From an uncultured Methanomassiliicoccaceae archaeon (GTDB lineage: Archaea > Thermoplasmatota > Thermoplasmata > Methanomassiliicoccales > Methanomethylophilaceae), in assembly GCA_905187815.1 (NCBI GenBank), contig CAJJJM010000003.1, forward strand, positions 124,001 to 188,000: DNA of 64,000 bases, written 5' to 3'. Made by a program: the position numbers and the translations under genes. Within the stretch, counting starts at the first letter, position 1. Each line of letters starts with the position of its first letter. The notes under the pieces are model-generated. The model saw nothing but the letters and a program-made list of their open reading frames with translations. It did not search any database and was not told the DNA's origin. This document shows positions 34,401 through 43,035 of the stretch, one piece after another.

Positions 34401-36824
34401 CTCCCTGTAATCCCCATCATCCGGATCCAATAGAGCGGCCTTCCTCAGATACGGCAGGGCCTCCGGCTCGCGGTCCATCATCCAGTAGGAGTATCCGAGA
34501 CGGTAGTTCCAGAGTGCGTCCTCGCCCAGGCTGTCGCGTACCGACTCCAGCAGCTCCACCGCCTTGAGGCAGGGGGCATGGTCGTCAGGGCCACCGAGGT
34601 TGTTGTAGGCTCTTGCGAGGATGCACACCAGCTCAGGGGTCTTCTCGGATTCCGGCAGCGACTCGATGGCTTCGATTATCCTCCTGTGCTCCTCGTCCTG
34701 ATGCCAGATCTCGCATTGATCAACGAGCCTCCTCTCTTCGCCGTCCCTGTTGACCGACGGGGACACTGCCCCGGAGTTGGCAGGGGCACCGACCTGGCCT
34801 ACTATGTGGACGACTGTCCTGCAGAGGACAGGCCCATCAGAACGGAGGTCGGAGAGCGCTGTCGGCCTGTGGTGGGGCGAGCAGGAAAGGTATCCGGCGA
34901 AGCGTCCCGCGCCTCCGCCGATGGCGGATCCTCCGTCGCCTCCGCAGGCCTCGGTGCCGTCAGGACCCACGATCTCGGGGGCGAACGGATCCGTCGAGAT
35001 CACTATCCCGAAATGGTTTGGAGCGTCCAGGTCGTAGGGGCCGTCGTCATAGTGGCGCAGCCTCATGCCGCGGTCGATGCCATCGCCCCACGGGAACAAA
35101 GTGCGGCATCCTCCGCCGCATAGGTACTCCCATTCATCGGGAGTGGGAAGGGATCCTGGGACATCGGCACCGGATCCACCACAGCCATCGGTGATGGGAA
35201 AGGCCTCGACAGCCACGAGCATGGGGCCCAGAGTGACCTCCCTCGGAGACGACATCGATCCGCGGATCGCAACGGCGGGATCGTCTGCCTTTGATGGCCC
35301 CTTCCCCCGGACACTTGTGAGGAACTCCATGAGCTCGTCCGCGTCCTCCTGCGGGATCGCATCAACTGGGGCCTCCCATCCGAGTACAACACGGTCCCCT
35401 GGAACGAGGACGAACTCCTTTCCGTCCCTCTCGAACAGCCCTGTGGTCGTGGAGCGCCCCCATCTGGAGAACGTCTTCACACGCTGGAACCTCATGCCGT
35501 ACTGGGCTGCGACCTTACCCATCAGTGACATCCTGTCGAGCATCCCGAGCCCGTCGAAACCGGGCCTCATCAGCCTCTCGTCGTAACATTGCTCCGGGAC
35601 CTCCTCCACAGTCCCCTCTGACGACCGGCTCTCTGGATTCCATATATCCCCCACAAGGAACGATTCCGGATCTACCGGTATGTCGTAGAAACCAATGATG
35701 TCGAGGAAAGTCCCCCTGACAGAGGCTACTGCCTCCGGTGACATCCGGTAGCCGGTCTCCTCCTGGGTCGAGACAATGCGGTCGGCACGGGACCTCAGCT
35801 CCCTCTCCAGGTCCTCGTACGTCCATTCCCCGCTCGGTATCCAGTAGGTGAGTCCACGGAGCAGTTGCCGGACCCTCGATTTGAAGGAGTCGGGAACATC
35901 TGGATCTTCGGCCATCGCTGCGCAGAAGACGTAGTCCTCCGGAAATGGGCGTTCATCGTTGAACACACCCTCCGGACCTGTCGGAACCAGGGTATCCGGA
36001 TTTTCTTCTGCCCGCTCCTCGATCCCCATGGAGGGTCCGTCGAGGCGGAAGACCCTCCTCACACGGAATTTCTCCGGGACCGAACCGTTAGGCCCGGCAT
36101 GTATCGGTATGAAATGAGGGGAGCACGAGATGTATCCGATGACGGGACCGTATCCGGTGGTGATGTGCCCACCAAGGTCGCCTCCCCTGAAGGTCGGCTC
36201 ATCCTCGCGGACCGCCTCCACGGCGAAGGGGTCGTCCGCTATGACGATACCGAAGAAGTTCGGCTCCTCCAATGGATGGGGGCCTTCGGACATGTCCTCG
36301 TAATACTCGGACCCCATCCTGAAATCGAATGCATCTCCCCATTGGAAGAGCGTGTTCAGGCCTCCTCCGCAGAGATACTCCCATTCGTCCGAGGTCGGAA
36401 GGGACATCTGGGAGACTGCATCCTCGTAGCTCCCCTCGAATGTCCCGGCGATGACCTGCACGAGCATCGGCGGGATCCTGACCCTCCTCTCAGGCGTCAT
36501 GATGCGGCGGATCACATACTCGGAATCGGAGCACCCCCTCGCCTTCAGATCCATTGCGATCTTGCTCCTGGTGGTGGAGTCGATCCCCTTGAAGTCGCCG
36601 CTCCATCCGAGTGTGACCTCGTCCCCGGGAACGAAGACATAGCGGTCCTCCCCCATGGCGAACTCGGCCGTGTATGTGTACACTCCCCATCTCTCGAACC
36701 TGCAGAACCCGATGACTTCCATGCCGTTCTCTCTGCCGGCATCCTCGAGGAGGGCCCTTCTCCTATCTATGGTCAGGATGTCGTACTCGGCTCTGTACAG
36801 AAGGCGACGCTCTTCGAACTCCAT
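31500..36824 (-). CDS. Giant 1774-residue protein: two FGE-like modules, TPR, DUF4241
   Basis: Multidomain cytosolic protein. Residues about 1-250 and 415-670 are two related modules, each with a beta segment (FVPGDEVTLGWSG; LVPGDRVVLGWEA), then LPTSDEWEYLCGGG or LPTPDEWEYLCGGG followed by FQWGD or FPWGD, like the core of formylglycine-generating-enzyme (SUMF1) folds, then ISCSPHF or LSCSPHH. TPR-like helices follow near 700-815. A TPR domain at about 1215-1375 is a close paralogue of the N-terminal domain of the DUF4261 protein. The C-terminal 200 residues resemble DUF4241 (VACDPLVSLED, FGFYVDAGMGCIVD). The two FGE-like modules lack the conserved active Cys pattern as far as can be judged. 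It may join several immunity-type modules in one chain. Confidence 0.75.
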   Translation of the reverse strand: MEFEERRLLYRAEYDILTIDRRRALLEDAGRENGMEVIGFCRFERWGVYTYTAEFAMGEDRYVFVPGDEVTLGWSGDFKGIDSTTRSKIAMDLKARGCSDSEYVIRRIMTPERRVRIPPMLVQVIAGTFEGSYEDAVSQMSLPTSDEWEYLCGGGLNTLFQWGDAFDFRMGSEYYEDMSEGPHPLEEPNFFGIVIADDPFAVEAVREDEPTFRGGDLGGHITTGYGPVIGYISCSPHFIPIHAGPNGSVPEKFRVRRVFRLDGPSMGIEERAEENPDTLVPTGPEGVFNDERPFPEDYVFCAAMAEDPDVPDSFKSRVRQLLRGLTYWIPSGEWTYEDLERELRSRADRIVSTQEETGYRMSPEAVASVRGTFLDIIGFYDIPVDPESFLVGDIWNPESRSSEGTVEEVPEQCYDERLMRPGFDGLGMLDRMSLMGKVAAQYGMRFQRVKTFSRWGRSTTTGLFERDGKEFVLVPGDRVVLGWEAPVDAIPQEDADELMEFLTSVRGKGPSKADDPAVAIRGSMSSPREVTLGPMLVAVEAFPITDGCGGSGADVPGSLPTPDEWEYLCGGGCRTLFPWGDGIDRGMRLRHYDDGPYDLDAPNHFGIVISTDPFAPEIVGPDGTEACGGDGGSAIGGGAGRFAGYLSCSPHHRPTALSDLRSDGPVLCRTVVHIVGQVGAPANSGAVSPSVNRDGEERRLVDQCEIWHQDEEHRRIIEAIESLPESEKTPELVCILARAYNNLGGPDDHAPCLKAVELLESVRDSLGEDALWNYRLGYSYWMMDREPEALPYLRKAALLDPDDGDYRELLESCERMLALPMFRHCFRERAGLAWERFAEAMPEIERLLEHPDRGSVSEEIVDTVSGILSEAIDGIAFEIGTNGERYELFLSPEADRVRLFEICELLRRAPADIRERWDLRAGNRRNPGFELRTDAGGLVASDISVGIEPKGDFVSLTLHCPKLSGLMEDDEGMVWWAVSSIMERVLGEIPAMAALDGVRVVTDEPGDDAIPLPQLPSRLVEMGFNLEIDAEGYLSGSITYRPEPVEDPDADWRLDIYSGTSSCAPLVNGYLSMQNNAMDMLHRDGAVAGFLVYSLESFQGDDRAAEILGFRDRIENHITEHAGRDAVEFIGGATGLYYGYVDLIAWDLEAVIDAAKEFFLGTDVVHAGFHTFRRGPSSIMIVDRTEVDPPESPILGPDDIERFESYLGEADGMFGAMLSDLISTLVNGINDGKFSSRQAESDLEVALWYSYACINLGDYEHYWQATRWMPTSECNASGCGTWFYRYSCALMYCGRLEEAREYAERGTTEEPGYPWIWLQAAKLRAHFGDREGAMAAVAKGLELVPGDYEFETLAGEIAAGAGIERFEYHWIDPSSDARLQAGEDPGAEEKLRTVECIVTNPEGAERFRGMFAHEEGTWVEDNPYCSFFTEVRECRFQVLFRMNIAAISKMDGEWMEMFRTNMLEGVWTSYAKLKRRTDPTFKGEGTLNTVLVDRGPKVSLVYVLPNGRTFQVELDEEWSPADGSCGSEEPEETWLDRYLEAKDSLSCGIDLDSYFTQPLVSETPVTVMDIGEVLFPSGRIVACDPLVSLEDADPFIQLVPPGRYPVRICVVPHERYGDRYACVKVELSDSVPVRYNLAMTGSEDLSEEPEDGEFFGFYVDAGMGCIVDEVTQKAFRRYWEARVAEDEGIDPYNDLFCEVLENSYAEHPEHQREGGDWALWTVPGTDLGIPIFASGWGDGCYPCYFGYGADGRVCGIYVLFIDIARDFNEGEGSE

Positions 36825-37065
36825 GTGATCGACATGTCATCCGTTACTAACAATAAATACATTTACCAATGTGAAGTTTTTAAATTCAAACCACGAAGTT
36901 CATCGATCCTCATATCTAAACATCCAAACCCAATGGACAATGTTGAAAGCATTCGCGGTTATGGCTTCGAACATCGTATGGTTGACCTGATCAGCGGAAT
37001 TAATTAAAGACTTGATTTGGATTTGAGTATGTAATCTTTATATCGCCCAGAGCGATTCATAACTC
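36825..37065. promoter_or_regulatory. Divergent promoters between the giant gene and the DUF1266 gene
   Basis: An AT-rich gap of 241 bases. CTTTATATC at 37036-37044 lies 22-30 bases before ATG 37066 and should drive the DUF1266-ankyrin pair. In the other direction TGTATTTATTG around 36850-36860 lies about 30 bases before ATG 36824. No gene is seen in between. Confidence 0.5.
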
Positions 37066-38124
37066 ATGGCAGACATGGATCCCTTCCAGATGCAGATTCA
37101 GATGATCAGATCCCAGGCCGAGGCCCAGAAGAACATGTATCGTCAGATGTACGCCTCGAATCCCGAGATGGCCGAACAGTTCTGCGCCCAGCTGGACCAG
37201 AACACCGAGATGCAGATACAGATGATCACCCAGATGATGGGGGCGGCCGGACCCGACGGATACGTGGATCCCGACGCCCAGGCGAAGTTCGTCCTCGAAC
37301 AGCTTGGGTACAGCGACGATGAGGTCGTCCAAGCGCTCGGTGACGACGGGGAGGACACCCTGACCGAGGAGGTCCTGGGGGAGTTGGACCCATCAGAGTT
37401 CGGATACGGCGACATTGTGAACGCCATCTCATCCCTCGATAGGCTTGAGGAATCCCAGCCCGCGCCGGCGGATCCGGAGCGCATGGAGAAATTCGAGATC
37501 CTGCTGACCGGGATCATATCGACGCTGAACGACCATCTTCTGGACGGACTGGACGTGGAGCCGAGAGATCAGGACAGCGATGAGCTGGTACGCTCGATCC
37601 TCCAGAACTACTGGGGCGTTGAGAGCAGGGATGAGCTGATCGACACCCTGCAGTACCTGATCAGCAGAGGCCACAGCATGGATTACACCAGGAATCTCGA
37701 GGTCATCGCCGGCTCAGGCTCGGCGGAGGACCTCCACACGGAGGACATGGACGAGGAGGACATCGCGGTCTCCGATGCGAGGTTCGCGTTCACCCAGGCC
37801 TATGCCGGACACGTGGGTCCCGAGATGCTAAGGGGATGGGACCTCGGCAGGGCCGCAAACGTCACACGCTGGGGCTACTTCGTCGGCTTCATCAGCGAGG
37901 AAGAGGCCCGGGGCATCCTTGACCAGATCGCCGACGGATGCATGGAGTTCTTCGACTCCTGGAGATCGTACGCTCAGTCCTACATCTTCGGCAGCATGTA
38001 CTGGAAGTGCCCCTACGGCCCGGAGGCATGCTATGAGAACATGGCGGGGCTCATGATCGCCGTGGAGCACCTCCTGACCGAGGGCGCATGGAAGGACTTC
38101 CCCTGGGTGAGTGGAAGGGAATGA
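37066..38124 (+). CDS. DUF1266-domain protein
   Basis: 352 residues. The first 70 are Gln/Met-rich and helical (FQMQIQMIRSQAEAQKNMY), then an acidic linker. The C-terminal half matches DUF1266 (YbeR/YbeU-type): ILQNYWGVESRDELIDTLQY, then RGWDLGRAANVTRWGYFVGF, ending with SWRSYAQSYIFGSMYWK. This domain has no known activity. Its stop overlaps the ankyrin gene start (ATGA), so both are co-translated; similar domains sit with immunity genes in bacteria. Confidence 0.8.
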   Translation: MADMDPFQMQIQMIRSQAEAQKNMYRQMYASNPEMAEQFCAQLDQNTEMQIQMITQMMGAAGPDGYVDPDAQAKFVLEQLGYSDDEVVQALGDDGEDTLTEEVLGELDPSEFGYGDIVNAISSLDRLEESQPAPADPERMEKFEILLTGIISTLNDHLLDGLDVEPRDQDSDELVRSILQNYWGVESRDELIDTLQYLISRGHSMDYTRNLEVIAGSGSAEDLHTEDMDEEDIAVSDARFAFTQAYAGHVGPEMLRGWDLGRAANVTRWGYFVGFISEEEARGILDQIADGCMEFFDSWRSYAQSYIFGSMYWKCPYGPEACYENMAGLMIAVEHLLTEGAWKDFPWVSGRE

Positions 38125-39575
38125 ATCTGGACGACCTCGAGTCCGCCTACGGATACGGGGGCTCCAAAGAAAAGGTTCTCGGGATCGCGTCGGATCTCGA
38201 TCCTTCGGAAGCGGGGCCCCATGGGATCACGGCAGTGCACATCGCGGCGAAGCATGTCGACCCAGAGGCACTGGAGGTCCTGCTGTCCAGGGGATTCCGC
38301 GCAGGTGCGACCGACGACTACGGTCGCACACCCCTCCACATCCTTGCGGTCCAGACATGGTCCGGTCGCACATCCAGGATGGCTGAGTGCACAGACATCC
38401 TGCTCCAGGGCCGTTGCCCGCCCTCCAGAAGGGACGAGACTGGAAAGTGCTTCTACCACATCGCCGCCGACATGCACAACTACCCGATGATGGCGGTAAT
38501 CGGTCAGAGGCGCATACGCTGCGACTCGGTGATCGAGAGCTCGGGTATGAACGCCTTACATCTGCTTTGCGACGGGGCATCCAGATACGACTACGACTAC
38601 CGCAACCACCCAGAAGCGTTCGAGGAGAAGGACAGGCTGTGCCGCCGCATGGCCGGATGGCTCATAGACTGCGGCATCGATCCTGAGGCGGAGACCCTGA
38701 TAGGGAAGAGGGCGATTGACTTCGCCATCCAGAACCGCATCAAGATGACCTCCGCGTTCCTGGGAGGCGATGAATCGTCGGTCTCCGGAGGCATGGACCT
38801 GTGCCAGGCCGCCGTGGTCAATGATCCGGACGCGATAGCGAAGATCATCTCGGACGGTGCGGACCCGGACATGCTGTGCGACGACCCAGGGGAATACAGG
38901 GGCATGACCGCACTCATGATCGCATGCCGCCGCATGGCGCTGGAATCCGCGGAGGCCCTCATACACGGGGGTGCCTCCGCATCATTCTCATCTGGCGATG
39001 ACGGCAGGACCGCACTCTACCACCTACTCAGAAGCCTCTCCTCGATGGTGGGCACCGGGGAGAACGGCAGGGACTCCGGGAGGTTCCTGAATCTGCTGGA
39101 TCTCATCGTGTCATCTCAGGACTCGCCGGACCTGCCGGTGGGTACCGTCGAAGGACCTGCGTTGTGCTACATCGCCGGGAACGATGCGATGGGACACACG
39201 TCCGACGGGAGGTCCGTTAGAGAGATCGCTTTCGAAAGGATCGCCGGATCCGGAGCGGATGTCAACGCCCGCGACCAGGTGGGATGCACGCCTCTGATCA
39301 GGGCATGCTCGATCCCGGGAGCGGGCTCAGAGAACATCGTGTGCACGCTGATGGAGCTCGGGGCGGATGCCGATGAGAGGGACGGCGAGGGGATGACGGC
39401 CGTCATGCGTGCCGCATCCATACCCCGTGACGGAGGACTGGATCTGATCAGAACTATCTTCGACTTCGTCAATCCGGACCTCTCGGCTAGGGACTCGAGG
39501 GGAAGGGACGCCCTGGCCATAGCCGCTGAATCAGACAGCCAGGGCGTCTTGAAATTCATTCTTGAAAGGATTTGA
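38121..39575 (+). CDS. Ankyrin-repeat protein
   Basis: 484 residues of ankyrin repeats, some regular (ITAVHIAAKHVDPEALEVLL; GCTPLIRACSIPGAGSEN; GMTAVMRAASIPRDGGLD) and some diverged. ATG 38121 is chosen because it overlaps the DUF1266 stop and follows GGAAGGG; the open frame extends 11 codons further. No signal peptide or catalytic domain. It should bind protein partners in the cytosol, possibly the DUF1266 protein. Confidence 0.82.
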   Translation: MNLDDLESAYGYGGSKEKVLGIASDLDPSEAGPHGITAVHIAAKHVDPEALEVLLSRGFRAGATDDYGRTPLHILAVQTWSGRTSRMAECTDILLQGRCPPSRRDETGKCFYHIAADMHNYPMMAVIGQRRIRCDSVIESSGMNALHLLCDGASRYDYDYRNHPEAFEEKDRLCRRMAGWLIDCGIDPEAETLIGKRAIDFAIQNRIKMTSAFLGGDESSVSGGMDLCQAAVVNDPDAIAKIISDGADPDMLCDDPGEYRGMTALMIACRRMALESAEALIHGGASASFSSGDDGRTALYHLLRSLSSMVGTGENGRDSGRFLNLLDLIVSSQDSPDLPVGTVEGPALCYIAGNDAMGHTSDGRSVREIAFERIAGSGADVNARDQVGCTPLIRACSIPGAGSENIVCTLMELGADADERDGEGMTAVMRAASIPRDGGLDLIRTIFDFVNPDLSARDSRGRDALAIAAESDSQGVLKFILERI

Positions 39576-39592
39576 TGGCCGGGTGACCGGCC

Positions 39593-40578
39593 TCAGCCTT
39601 TCGCTCCGGCCATCAGGAGCATCTCCACTATCTCCGTGAACCCGGCCTCGGAGGCATAGTGCATGGCAGTGCGGCCGTCGTTGTCCGCCGCATCCGGGTC
39701 CGCCCCATTCTCGAGAAGGAGGGAGACGAAGTCGTTGCGGCCGTTGCGCGAAGCGACGATAAGCGGGGTGGACCCTCCGCCGTTCTTGCAGTCGGGATCA
39801 GCACCGGCGCCGATGAGAGCCCTTCCGATGTACAGGTTGCCAGCGGAGGCGGCGAGGTGAAGCGGGCGGTCACCGAATTGAGGCTTGCAGAAGGATCGGC
39901 TCCTGCGGAGAGAAGCATCTCCACTATGTTCAATGCCCCTCTGCTGACGGCGAGGAACAGGGCGCTCTCGCCGTCGTCGTTCAGAGCGTTCACGTCGGCG
40001 CCGCCCTCGATGAGGACACGGACGACCTCGCCCTGGGAGTTCCAGCAAGCCTGGTGCAGCGGTGTGTTCCCGACGGAGTCGCGTGTGACCGAGGATTCCC
40101 CGGATTCGGCGAGCGCGGAGACGAGACCCTTCAGCCCCTTGGATGTCGCTATGTCCATCACCGTATGGCCGTCGTTGTCCGCGATGGACTGGTCCGCTCC
40201 GGCCTCGAGGAGCATCTTCGCGGCGTCCACCTTGCCTTCGGATGCCATGGCCATGAGGGGCGTCCTCCCGCTGCGGTCCGTGGCATTGATGTCGGCGCCG
40301 GCATCGATGAGCATGCGGATCACATCCTTGTTCCCGCTCCTAGAGCTCATGTGGAGGGGTGTGACGCTGTCATTGGAGCAGGCGCATGCATCGGCTCCCT
40401 TCTCGAGGAGCATCGACACCAGGTCGCGGGCGCCTTTCTGGCTCGCGTAGTGTAGCGGAGTGAGACCCATCGGATCCCTCTTGTTGACGTCGACGTCTCC
40501 TTTGGCGAGGAGGGTCTGTGCGACGCCCTTCTGACCGTTCTTGCACGCGTTGAGGAACATCTCATCCATCTGGGACAT
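39593..40578 (-). pseudogene. Ankyrin-repeat gene with a single-base frameshift
   Basis: From ATG 40578 (MSQMDEMFLNACKNG) regular ankyrin repeats run to NIVEMLLSAGADPS, then the frame turns into nonsense rich in Arg, Thr and Pro. The next frame continues at once with KPQFGDRPLHLAASAGNLYI and two more good repeats to the stop at 39593. The break is near 39895-39905, at CCTTCTGC; one extra T there would restore one protein of about 328 residues. The first frame alone would give a protein of about 316 residues with a wrong tail. It may be a real mutation or a sequencing error. Last gene of the TetR-led operon. Confidence 0.7.
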
Positions 40579-40579
40579 G

Positions 40580-41041
40580 TCACTCGCCCCCCTTGGCGGA
40601 AGGTCCGATCCCCAGCTGTGCCAGGGGTGCGGCCACACGGGCGCACTCCTCCATCTCCCCGCAGTCGATGAGGCAGAGGCAGTACAGCCATCTTGCCTGT
40701 AGGCCGGCATACGTCTTGTCGGCCTCTGGCATGGCGGGGTTCATGGGCCCGGGAGAGCTCATGGCGGAGATCAATGCGGTTCCGACGGGATCGAAGGACC
40801 TCTGCGGTACGCCCTCCGTGAGACGGCGGAACGCGAGACGTGCCAGCTCGAGCGCCTCATCGGCGCGTCCCGCTGCCCTGAGACAGATTGCTTTGTTGTA
40901 CACCAGATCGAGGGAGGAAGAGAGGTCCGCCTTCGAGAGGAGCATCCATGCTCCCGGCAGGTCGCCGGCGACGATCATCTGGTACGCGGCGGTTCCGTCA
41001 ATGGAGACGGAGGCCTTGGTGTCGTTGTCTAAGAATCCCAT
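40580..41041 (-). CDS. Small TPR-like protein
   Basis: 153 residues with helical repeat features (DLVYNKAICLRAAGRADEAL; QARWLYCLCLIDCGEMEECA) typical of TPR pairs. It lies between two ankyrin genes on the same strand, with one base to the next ATG and ten after the previous stop, so it is part of one operon. Function unknown; a partner of the ankyrin proteins is plausible. Confidence 0.72.
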   Translation of the reverse strand: MGFLDNDTKASVSIDGTAAYQMIVAGDLPGAWMLLSKADLSSSLDLVYNKAICLRAAGRADEALELARLAFRRLTEGVPQRSFDPVGTALISAMSSPGPMNPAMPEADKTYAGLQARWLYCLCLIDCGEMEECARVAAPLAQLGIGPSAKGGE

Positions 41042-41051
41042 GTTTCACACC

Positions 41052-42290
41052 TCACATCATTAGCTCTATAACTGATTCCATCCCGGCAGATGCGGCCATC
41101 TCTCCAGCCGTCTTTCCGGTATCGTCCGGGATGTCGAATCTGGCACCCTTCTTCACCAGCAGCCTGGCTGACTTCTCGTCCCTCCACGATATGGCGTGGT
41201 GGAGCGCCGTCCTCCCGTGTGAATCGCAAGCGTTGAGATCCGCCCCTGCGGCGACGAGTGCTTTAGCGGCATCGGAATGACCGTTTGAAACGGCGGCCAT
41301 TAGGGGCGTTGTCCCGTCGTTCATGGCAAGATTGGGGCTTGCCCCCATCTCGAGGAGCGATTCCGAGAGTCCTCCATTCTGGTACCTGTACAGGGTGAGC
41401 GACAGTATGAGAGGGGTCCTTTCGCCGTCGTCGGCGGTGTCCAGACCACCTATCCTCGAGAGTATGGCCTTCTTCCTGCCCACGATCGCCTCCATCCCGG
41501 GGATGGTGTCCCAGCCTCTGCAGATGCTGACCGGTGGTGGAGAGACAGCGAAATGGGATGCGACGCGCCCCGAGTTGTCAGTGACTCCAGGATCTGCGCC
41601 GTGGTCGAGAAGTAGTGAGGCCGACACATCGTCGCCTATGAGGCTGGCGACACCGAGGGGGGTCTTGCCGTTGAAATCGACGGCATGACCGTATCCGGGA
41701 CGGACTTCCGCACCCATCGCATCTACGTCGTCCACGAGGTCCAGCAAAGCCGACACCAGCTCATGATGGCCGAACAGGACCGCGAGGTGGAGGGGGGTCG
41801 CCCCGTAGGCGTTGGTGGACATCCAATCCGACGGGTTCTCCGGGATCCCGGCGATCTCTGCCATCTCCGGCTCACGGGACCTGGCGAAGCTGGACTTCTC
41901 CATCGATGCGAGGATATGCAGGGCGTTGGACCCGGCGCGGTTGCAGGACATCGGGTCGGCACCGGCCTCGACCAGGGCACGGAATGCGGCAGGATCGCTG
42001 ACGCCGCGCGTGGCGAACAGCGTCGTGACGGTCTCCCCGTCCGGGAACCTTACCTTGAAATCGAATCCTGATTCAGCGAGACGGCGTACGAAATCGTAGG
42101 CCCCTTCCGAGCGGAGGACCTTCGACATCATTCCGGAGGCCGCAGAGGCCTCGTCGTCATCGTCCATGTCTAATGCTGAAATGATCTCAACTGCTGCTGG
42201 CACTGCCTGCTCGACCCTATTCTGGAACAGATCCAGCTCCACCTGCTTCATCTTCGACTCATCTATCATGTTATCCCTGAAACTCACCAT
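41052..42290 (-). CDS. Ankyrin-repeat protein
   Basis: 412 residues. About 95 N-terminal residues are helical, then ankyrin repeats such as GATPLHLAVLFGHHELVSAL, GKTPLGVASLIGDDVSASLL, GTTPLMAAVSNGHSDAAKAL and GRTALHHAISWRDEKSARLL. ATG 42290 overlaps the tetR stop by seven bases; ATG 42269 is an alternative. It is the second gene of the TetR-led operon. Cytosolic, with no catalytic domain. Confidence 0.82.
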   Translation of the reverse strand: MVSFRDNMIDESKMKQVELDLFQNRVEQAVPAAVEIISALDMDDDDEASAASGMMSKVLRSEGAYDFVRRLAESGFDFKVRFPDGETVTTLFATRGVSDPAAFRALVEAGADPMSCNRAGSNALHILASMEKSSFARSREPEMAEIAGIPENPSDWMSTNAYGATPLHLAVLFGHHELVSALLDLVDDVDAMGAEVRPGYGHAVDFNGKTPLGVASLIGDDVSASLLLDHGADPGVTDNSGRVASHFAVSPPPVSICRGWDTIPGMEAIVGRKKAILSRIGGLDTADDGERTPLILSLTLYRYQNGGLSESLLEMGASPNLAMNDGTTPLMAAVSNGHSDAAKALVAAGADLNACDSHGRTALHHAISWRDEKSARLLVKKGARFDIPDDTGKTAGEMAASAGMESVIELMM

Positions 42291-42901
42291 TTGTCGCCGA
42301 TTCCCGAATCGACTCTAAGACTTCCCAAGTATTCGATCAGACGTTCAATCTGTATCTCCGATGACGTGCGTGCAACCTCGGAGTAGAGGAAGGGCATGGA
42401 GGCCTGATGGGAGCAGTGTGCCCACACGATGGACATCAGCATGTTGTAGAAGACGCGCGGATCCATCCTGCTCACAGGCACACCGATCATGTTCAGGATG
42501 TCAGCGAACAGGACTATGCGGTCATTCTTGAATGCGTTGAACTCCTCCTCGCTCATGATGTCCCGGAGATAGACCTGGTCGTCGAAGGAGGCTATGAACC
42601 ATCTCCCATCCAACACGTCGGACAGGGTCTCCCTCATACCGTTGACGGCGCCGTAGTCCCAGACGTTGCGGCGCAGGGCCTCCAGCATCTCTGATGACTG
42701 CATCCGGAACATCTCTGCTATCAGCGAGGTCTTCGAAGGGAAGAACGTATAGAAGAACGTCTTCGAGATGCCCTCCGGAGAATAGATGTCCTCGAGGCTG
42801 GCGTTCCTGAGACCCTTCTCGGCGAACACCCTTGCGGAGCGGCGGAGCATGCTTGTGCGTATGGATTCGCGCTCCTCCTGGGTGTAGGCCTTCCTGGACA
42901 T
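42284..42901 (-). CDS. TetR-family transcriptional regulator
   Basis: 205 residues. The N-terminal helix-turn-helix is clear: RRSARVFAEKGLRNASLEDI followed by GISKTFFYTFFPSKTSLIAE. The C-terminal ligand-binding part is diverged. It is the first gene of a minus-strand operon with two ankyrin genes and a TPR gene and probably represses its own promoter. The gap upstream (42902-43007) holds no gene and should contain the operator, though no clear palindrome was found by eye. Confidence 0.88.
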   Translation of the reverse strand: MSRKAYTQEERESIRTSMLRRSARVFAEKGLRNASLEDIYSPEGISKTFFYTFFPSKTSLIAEMFRMQSSEMLEALRRNVWDYGAVNGMRETLSDVLDGRWFIASFDDQVYLRDIMSEEEFNAFKNDRIVLFADILNMIGVPVSRMDPRVFYNMLMSIVWAHCSHQASMPFLYSEVARTSSEIQIERLIEYLGSLRVDSGIGDKW

Positions 42902-43007
42902 GGATGAGAATCAGGTTTCGGATTAAAGACGTTTCCCCATCGGCCGTCTTTATGTGCTTCCGGATACGGGACGGTCCACCCAGAGATCCAGGGACGGTTG
43001 GAAGGAT

Positions 43008-43028
43008 GGCCGGGGATCGACCCCGGCC
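43008..43028 (-). terminator. Hairpin after mscS
   Basis: GGCCGGGG-ATCGA-CCCCGGCC is a perfect eight-base-pair stem, seven bases after the mscS stop on the minus strand. There is no long T-run after it, so it may act as a weak terminator or stabilise the 3' end. Confidence 0.45.
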
Positions 43029-43035
43029 TGTTTGC

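Noticed and set aside
33042..34433. Plus-strand open frame of 463 codons inside the giant gene
   Set aside because: Antisense shadow rich in Arg, His and Val; the minus strand is open for 1774 codons with recognisable modules.
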